The notes under the pieces were generated by a model. It saw only the letters and a list, made by a program, of their open reading frames with translations, was not told the origin of the DNA and ran no database searches. Source: Myxococcales bacterium (GTDB lineage: Bacteria; Myxococcota; Bradymonadia; UBA7976; UBA1532). Taken from it: a stretch of 17,235 nucleotides of DNA. Positions 15,001 to 17,235 of the stretch are shown here, piece by piece. Position numbers and translations under genes: made by a program. Each line of letters begins with the position of its first letter. The first letter of the stretch is position 1. The DNA lies in NCBI GenBank assembly GCA_020430675.1, contig JAGQJJ010000012.1:1-17235 (forward strand), read 5' to 3'.

Positions 15001-15752
15001 ACCGTGCCATCGGCGCCGACGACCGGCGAGCCGCTGTTGCCGCCGTAGGTGTCGAGGTTGGCCGAGAAATAATACGGGTGGCTGTTGTCGCGCACCGTCG
15101 CGCCGCCAGCGATCTTGAGCGGCAGGCCCGCCGGGTGCCCGGCGACGGTCAGGCTGGCGCCGTTGCTGATGGTGCCGCTGCGGCGGATGTCGAGCGGCGT
15201 GCGGCCGCTGACCGGGCGATCGAGCCGCACCACGGCCCAGTCGTCGGTGCTGGTCTCGCTCTCGCCGAGCACCGCGGCGCACGAGTAGACGTCGCCGCTC
15301 GGCACCGAGCCGACGACGGTGTTGGCGTCGACCATCTGGAAGCCAAAGACGAACTTCACCCGGCCGCAATCGCGATTCGAGATGCAGTGCCCGGCGGTCG
15401 CGACCACGTCGGGCGCGACGAGGAAGGCGGTGCAGAACGCCGGGTTGGGCTGGTTGCGGTAGGGCTCGTCGGCGCAGAGCGAATACGACTGCGCGAAGGT
15501 GCTCGACGTGTCGATGCGGTAGCCCCCGCTGATCGCCGAGAGCTGCGAGGACTGCAGGATGGCCATGGTCGCCTCGGCGAGATGGCTCGAGACCGCGTCG
15601 TTGAGCTGGTACGGCTCGCGACGGTCGTCCGACCCGTAGATGAGGGGGTCGGCGCCATCGGCGAGCACCGGGTCGAGGTCGTCGGTCGACCCCTCGGGGC
15701 CACAGGCGGTCAGCAGGCTGGTCAGGGCGAACAGAACGGTCAGCAGGCGCAT
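12078..15752 (-). CDS. Trypsin-like serine protease lipoprotein with long Cys-rich stalk and tandem beta domains
   Basis: A 1224-residue lipoprotein. The ATG at 15752 has AAGGAG 5 nt upstream; the signal peptide ends at lipobox LTAC (Cys17). A pro-like region (18-100) precedes a chymotrypsin/V8-type protease domain (about 104-300). Its triad is visible: His122 in VVATAGHC, Asp171 in DDWAVVRLD, and Ser240 in YGGNSGSPV. Residues about 307-665 are a Cys-rich stretch of short repeats such as C-x-GDxDCxGDRxC followed by GACADPC. Residues about 678-1224 hold roughly five beta modules similar to bacterial pre-peptidase C-terminal domains; the last three end in a strand like LPAGTYYLALDG, LPAGEYAVVVQG or LAPGEYALVVDG. 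The enzyme is probably exposed on the cell surface or in the periplasm and cleaves proteins there; its substrates are unknown. The upstream AT-rich region (15855-15888) may regulate it or gcvP. Confidence 0.9.
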   Translation of the reverse strand: MRLLTVLFALTSLLTACGPEGSTDDLDPVLADGADPLIYGSDDRREPYQLNDAVSSHLAEATMAILQSSQLSAISGGYRIDTSSTFAQSYSLCADEPYRNQPNPAFCTAFLVAPDVVATAGHCISNRDCGRVKFVFGFQMVDANTVVGSVPSGDVYSCAAVLGESETSTDDWAVVRLDRPVSGRTPLDIRRSGTISNGASLTVAGHPAGLPLKIAGGATVRDNSHPYYFSANLDTYGGNSGSPVVGADGTVEGILVRGNTDFTLIYDGGYCYTSNVCPNTGCPGWEDATRASRFAALVPQGGGEPLCDSNASCDDGDPCTVDICDPSAGCDSTPVNCGAGASCVDGACVEPAECFGDGDCTGDRVCAAGACADPCARAGCPGGLRCEEGTGRCVEADPCRRDDECRGDRYCANGACADPCREDADCPGALSCGNGRCGEADRCFGDADCLGERRCVELVCTDPCDDALPCRGTQQCVGGVCEEGPDCAADRDCLGDRRCHPEGHVCVDPCADDADCFGGRVCVDGRCGERDECQVDGNCLGDRECRLGRCRTVRCETHADCPAGERCLDWQCVAALPGVCDCFAGWACRDELCVAPGPCAADRDCPAGCAADGRCGPCAEDADCPGATSCRDAFCIEPAICLGDASCLLGRTCNDADRCGPDPACADDPLAPNDTPETAVPLAALAVTGLVACDGADDWFRVGTDATLTVTARFDADGAELLLTLYPIFDAFHAVDEARGIGQARVGANRPGEYLVRVRHLPGAPLVYDLDVRIDAECVDDRYERPWRNDEVANAAPIGVGRIDATRCGDDTDWYRFTGPAGGRLSAEGPVTATVNGRAAPIDLAPGDTIRVTGNEDADYSLLIEAVRDPVARCAAAPALVLNRATPVQVVAGADDFAPVCFSAMGPEGLWRIDLPAPGTLNADFAGQPPMGALALYNDCARPPLECSAGVGGLRAEALPAGTYYLALDGPAEGQLTARFEGDFACNDAPLLNPGPPQPIRFAPAAGLAGGCIGEGPVSVWRFRLAAPAAVTATAEGAGQLAVAIRPTCADAANELACGQGFVAAAEAGVLPAGEYAVVVQGDGAATLQLTATPAGGAPSFADACDGLVAPVAPGRYAFDDSTLGAGDDVDAAAACRTAAGGRDRVLRLRFDQPVGLQAQLFPNGFSGYLLLLDAACGGAATCGTDLNPFLNAALAPGEYALVVDGQGAGDAGAFQLEVFVNAR
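13758..14834 (-). repeat. Cysteine-rich repeat stalk of the protease lipoprotein
   Basis: Many short units, about 20-40 residues each, carry regularly spaced cysteines (CFGDGDCTGDRVC, CRRDDECRGDRYC, CFGDADCLGERRC, DCAADRDCLGDRRC and others), often closed by xDPC. The spacing is typical of disulfide-linked extracellular stalks in Myxococcota proteins. The matching DNA is repetitive enough to leave several long open frames on the opposite strand. Confidence 0.85.
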
Positions 15753-15854
15753 CGGAGCTCCTTGAACGGTCGGGTTTTGAGGGCGCGGGCGTCGACTGCG
15801 CCCCAGACGAGCAAGAGGCCGCCCGAGGTACTCGGATTGCGAAGAATTGTCCAC

Positions 15855-15888
15855 GGAAACTTGTAACTTTCGTTACTTATAAAAGTTT
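15855..15888. promoter_or_regulatory. AT-rich promoter/operator region upstream of gcvP
   Basis: This is the only clearly AT-rich spot in the 233-bp gap between the protease and gcvP. It has nested inverted repeats: AAACTT (15857-15862) with AAGTTT (15883-15888), and GTAAC (15863-15867) with GTTAC (15872-15876) around TTTC. On the plus strand TATAAA (15878-15883) could be a -10 box for gcvP, with GGAAAC 17 bp upstream as a weak -35. The arms are unequally spaced, so an operator is more likely than an RNA hairpin. No glycine-riboswitch core was seen in the leader. Confidence 0.4.
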
Positions 15889-15985
15889 GCACCGAGAGCG
15901 GCTCGCCGCCAGCGACGCCGGAAATCGCTGCGCATGGGCGGTGTTTCGGTTATCCTCCCGCGGCCTCAGCCAGGAGCCTTGACCG

Positions 15986-17235
15986 ATGCCCGAGACGCTT
16001 CGCGATCTGCTCGCCCGGGTCGACGACTTCACGCCCCGTCACCTGGGGCCCTCGCCCTCCGATGTCGCGGCGATGTTGGCCGTGATCGGGGTCGACGCCC
16101 TCGACACATTGATCGACGAGGCGGTGCCGCGCAGCATCCGCTTCGATCGACCGCTCGATCTGCCGAAGCGCATCGGCGAGCGCGCGGCGGTGGCCCGCCT
16201 GCGGGCGATGGCGGACGAAAACGAGGTCTTCACGTCGCTGATCGGCCTGGGCTACGCCGATTGCGTCACGCCGCCGGTCATCCAGCGCAATCTTCTGGAG
16301 AACCCGGGTTGGTACACGCAGTACACGCCGTACCAGGCCGAGATCGCCCAGGGCCGCATGGAGGCGCTGGTCAACTTCCAGACGATGGTCGCTGACCTGA
16401 CCGCCCTGCCGCTGGCCAATGCGTCGCTGCTCGATGAGGGCACTGCGGCGGCTGAGGCGATGGCCATGTGCCGGGCCATCGCGCGGGGCAAGAAGCCGGC
16501 GTTTTTTGCCGACGCCGCCTGCCATCCGCAGACGCTGGCCGTGCTGCAGACGCGCGCCGAGTCCCTGGGCATCGACCTGCGCATCGGTGACGCCCACGCC
16601 ATCGATTGGTCGACGGGCGATCTGGCCGGCGTGCTGGTGCAGACGCCCGATACCCATGGGCGCATCTTCGATTGGGGCGGCCTCGCCAAACGGGCGCACG
16701 CGGCGGGCACGACGGTGGTCGCGGCGACCGATCCGCTGGCGATGACCCTCATGGTGCCGCCCGGCGAGTGGGGCGCCGACATCGCGGTCGGCACCACGCA
16801 GCGCTTCGGCGTGCCCTTGGGCGCGGGCGGACCGCACGCGGCGTTCCTGGCCACCCATGACGCCCACAAGCGGCTGATGCCGGGCCGCATCGTGGGCGTG
16901 TCGATCGATGTGCACGGCCGTCCGGCCTATCGCCTGGCGCTGCAGACGCGCGAGCAGCACATCCGGCGCGATCAGGCGACCAGCAATATCTGCACGGCGC
17001 AGGTGCTGCTGGCGGTCATCGCCGGCGCCTACGCCATCTACCACGGTCCCGAGGGCCTGCGGCGCATCGCGCGGCGGGTGCACGGCTTGACCGAGGCGCT
17101 CGCCGCCGGCCTGCGCACGCTCGGGTTTGAACTCGAATCCACCCCGTGTTTTGACACGCTGCGGGTCGCCGTGCCCGACCCCGAGGCCGTACATCAGGCG
17201 GCCGTGGCGCGCCGCATCAACCTGCGGCACGACGA
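15986..17235 (+). CDS. gcvP: Glycine decarboxylase (P protein of the glycine cleavage system), N-terminal part
   Basis: The first 416 complete codons are visible; the gene runs off the right edge. The ATG at 15986 follows AGGAG by 9 nt. The N-terminus contains FTPRHLGPS, typical of full-length homodimeric GcvP rather than the shorter GcvPA of split systems. Family blocks follow: LIGLGYADCVTPPVIQRNLL, ENPGWYTQYTPYQAEIAQGR, ANASLLDEGTAAAEAM, and RREQHIRR-like LQTREQHIRRDQATSNICT. The protein is a cytoplasmic PLP enzyme that decarboxylates glycine and passes the aminomethyl group to lipoylated GcvH. The PLP lysine is expected in the unseen C-terminal half. The gcvT and gcvH genes are not upstream here and may lie to the right. 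The AT-rich element at 15855-15888 is its likely promoter region. Confidence 0.95.
   Translation, partial: MPETLRDLLARVDDFTPRHLGPSPSDVAAMLAVIGVDALDTLIDEAVPRSIRFDRPLDLPKRIGERAAVARLRAMADENEVFTSLIGLGYADCVTPPVIQRNLLENPGWYTQYTPYQAEIAQGRMEALVNFQTMVADLTALPLANASLLDEGTAAAEAMAMCRAIARGKKPAFFADAACHPQTLAVLQTRAESLGIDLRIGDAHAIDWSTGDLAGVLVQTPDTHGRIFDWGGLAKRAHAAGTTVVAATDPLAMTLMVPPGEWGADIAVGTTQRFGVPLGAGGPHAAFLATHDAHKRLMPGRIVGVSIDVHGRPAYRLALQTREQHIRRDQATSNICTAQVLLAVIAGAYAIYHGPEGLRRIARRVHGLTEALAAGLRTLGFELESTPCFDTLRVAVPDPEAVHQAAVARRINLRHD

Noticed and set aside
15889..15985. Glycine riboswitch before gcvP
   Set aside because: The leader is too short for the usual tandem aptamer and I could not find the conserved core.
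15950..17230. A 426-codon minus-strand frame opposite gcvP
   Set aside because: The plus strand matches glycine decarboxylase along its whole length with a good ribosome-binding site; the antisense product has no recognisable feature.

Overview
The window is very GC-rich and densely coding. Five of its proteins carry lipoprotein signal peptides, several of them followed by Asp/Ala/Pro-rich linkers. It also holds two giant cysteine-rich lipoproteins, one of them with CGDG-type repeats, and a secreted caspase-like protein. This combination is typical of Myxococcota or related delta-proteobacterial lineages (possibly Bradymonadia-like). The assignment is an inference from gene style; no rRNA or other phylogenetic marker is present. 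No tRNA, rRNA, CRISPR array, insertion sequence or phage gene was seen.

Layout from left to right. (1) Positions 1-580, minus strand: the N-terminal part of an alpha/beta-hydrolase lipoprotein, running off the left edge. It is divergent from (2), 688-2082: a lipoprotein with five c-type heme motifs. (3) 2100-2825: a Nudix protein with an NrtR-like winged-helix tail. Its stop overlaps (4) 2822-3718: an RluA-family pseudouridine synthase starting at TTG. (5) 3708-6752, minus: a 1014-residue lipoprotein made of cysteine repeats, a lamin-tail domain and a duplicated C-terminal domain. Its 3' end overlaps the synthase gene by 11 bp. (6-8) 10283 down to 6854, minus: three genes overlapping by 4 bp each, encoding a divergent sigma-like HTH protein, a zinc-finger anti-sigma-like membrane protein and a secreted caspase-like protein with a beta-rich, barrel-like C-terminus. 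(9) A roughly 530-bp regulatory region. (10) 10812-12062, plus: a lipoprotein that may have a TULIP/BPI-like fold. (11) 12078-15752, minus: a 1224-residue trypsin-like protease lipoprotein with a long Cys-rich stalk and tandem beta modules. (12) 15986-17235, plus: the N-terminal part of glycine decarboxylase (gcvP), running off the right edge.

The most interesting unit is the sigma-like / anti-sigma-like / caspase operon. ATGA and GTGA overlaps couple the three genes. The topology suggests a cytoplasmic regulator, an inner-membrane protein with a periplasmic domain, and a periplasmic or outer-membrane caspase. This resembles an envelope-stress signalling or regulated-proteolysis circuit, but that is inference. 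The region upstream of the operon holds a good sigma-70-type promoter for it, with two CAACGT repeats 11 bp apart. The same region also carries two copies of a bipartite promoter-like element with identical spacing, pointing the other way, toward the lipoprotein gene at 10812.

The remaining genes look like ordinary housekeeping or envelope genes. Many of the other long reading frames are antisense shadows caused by the high GC content.
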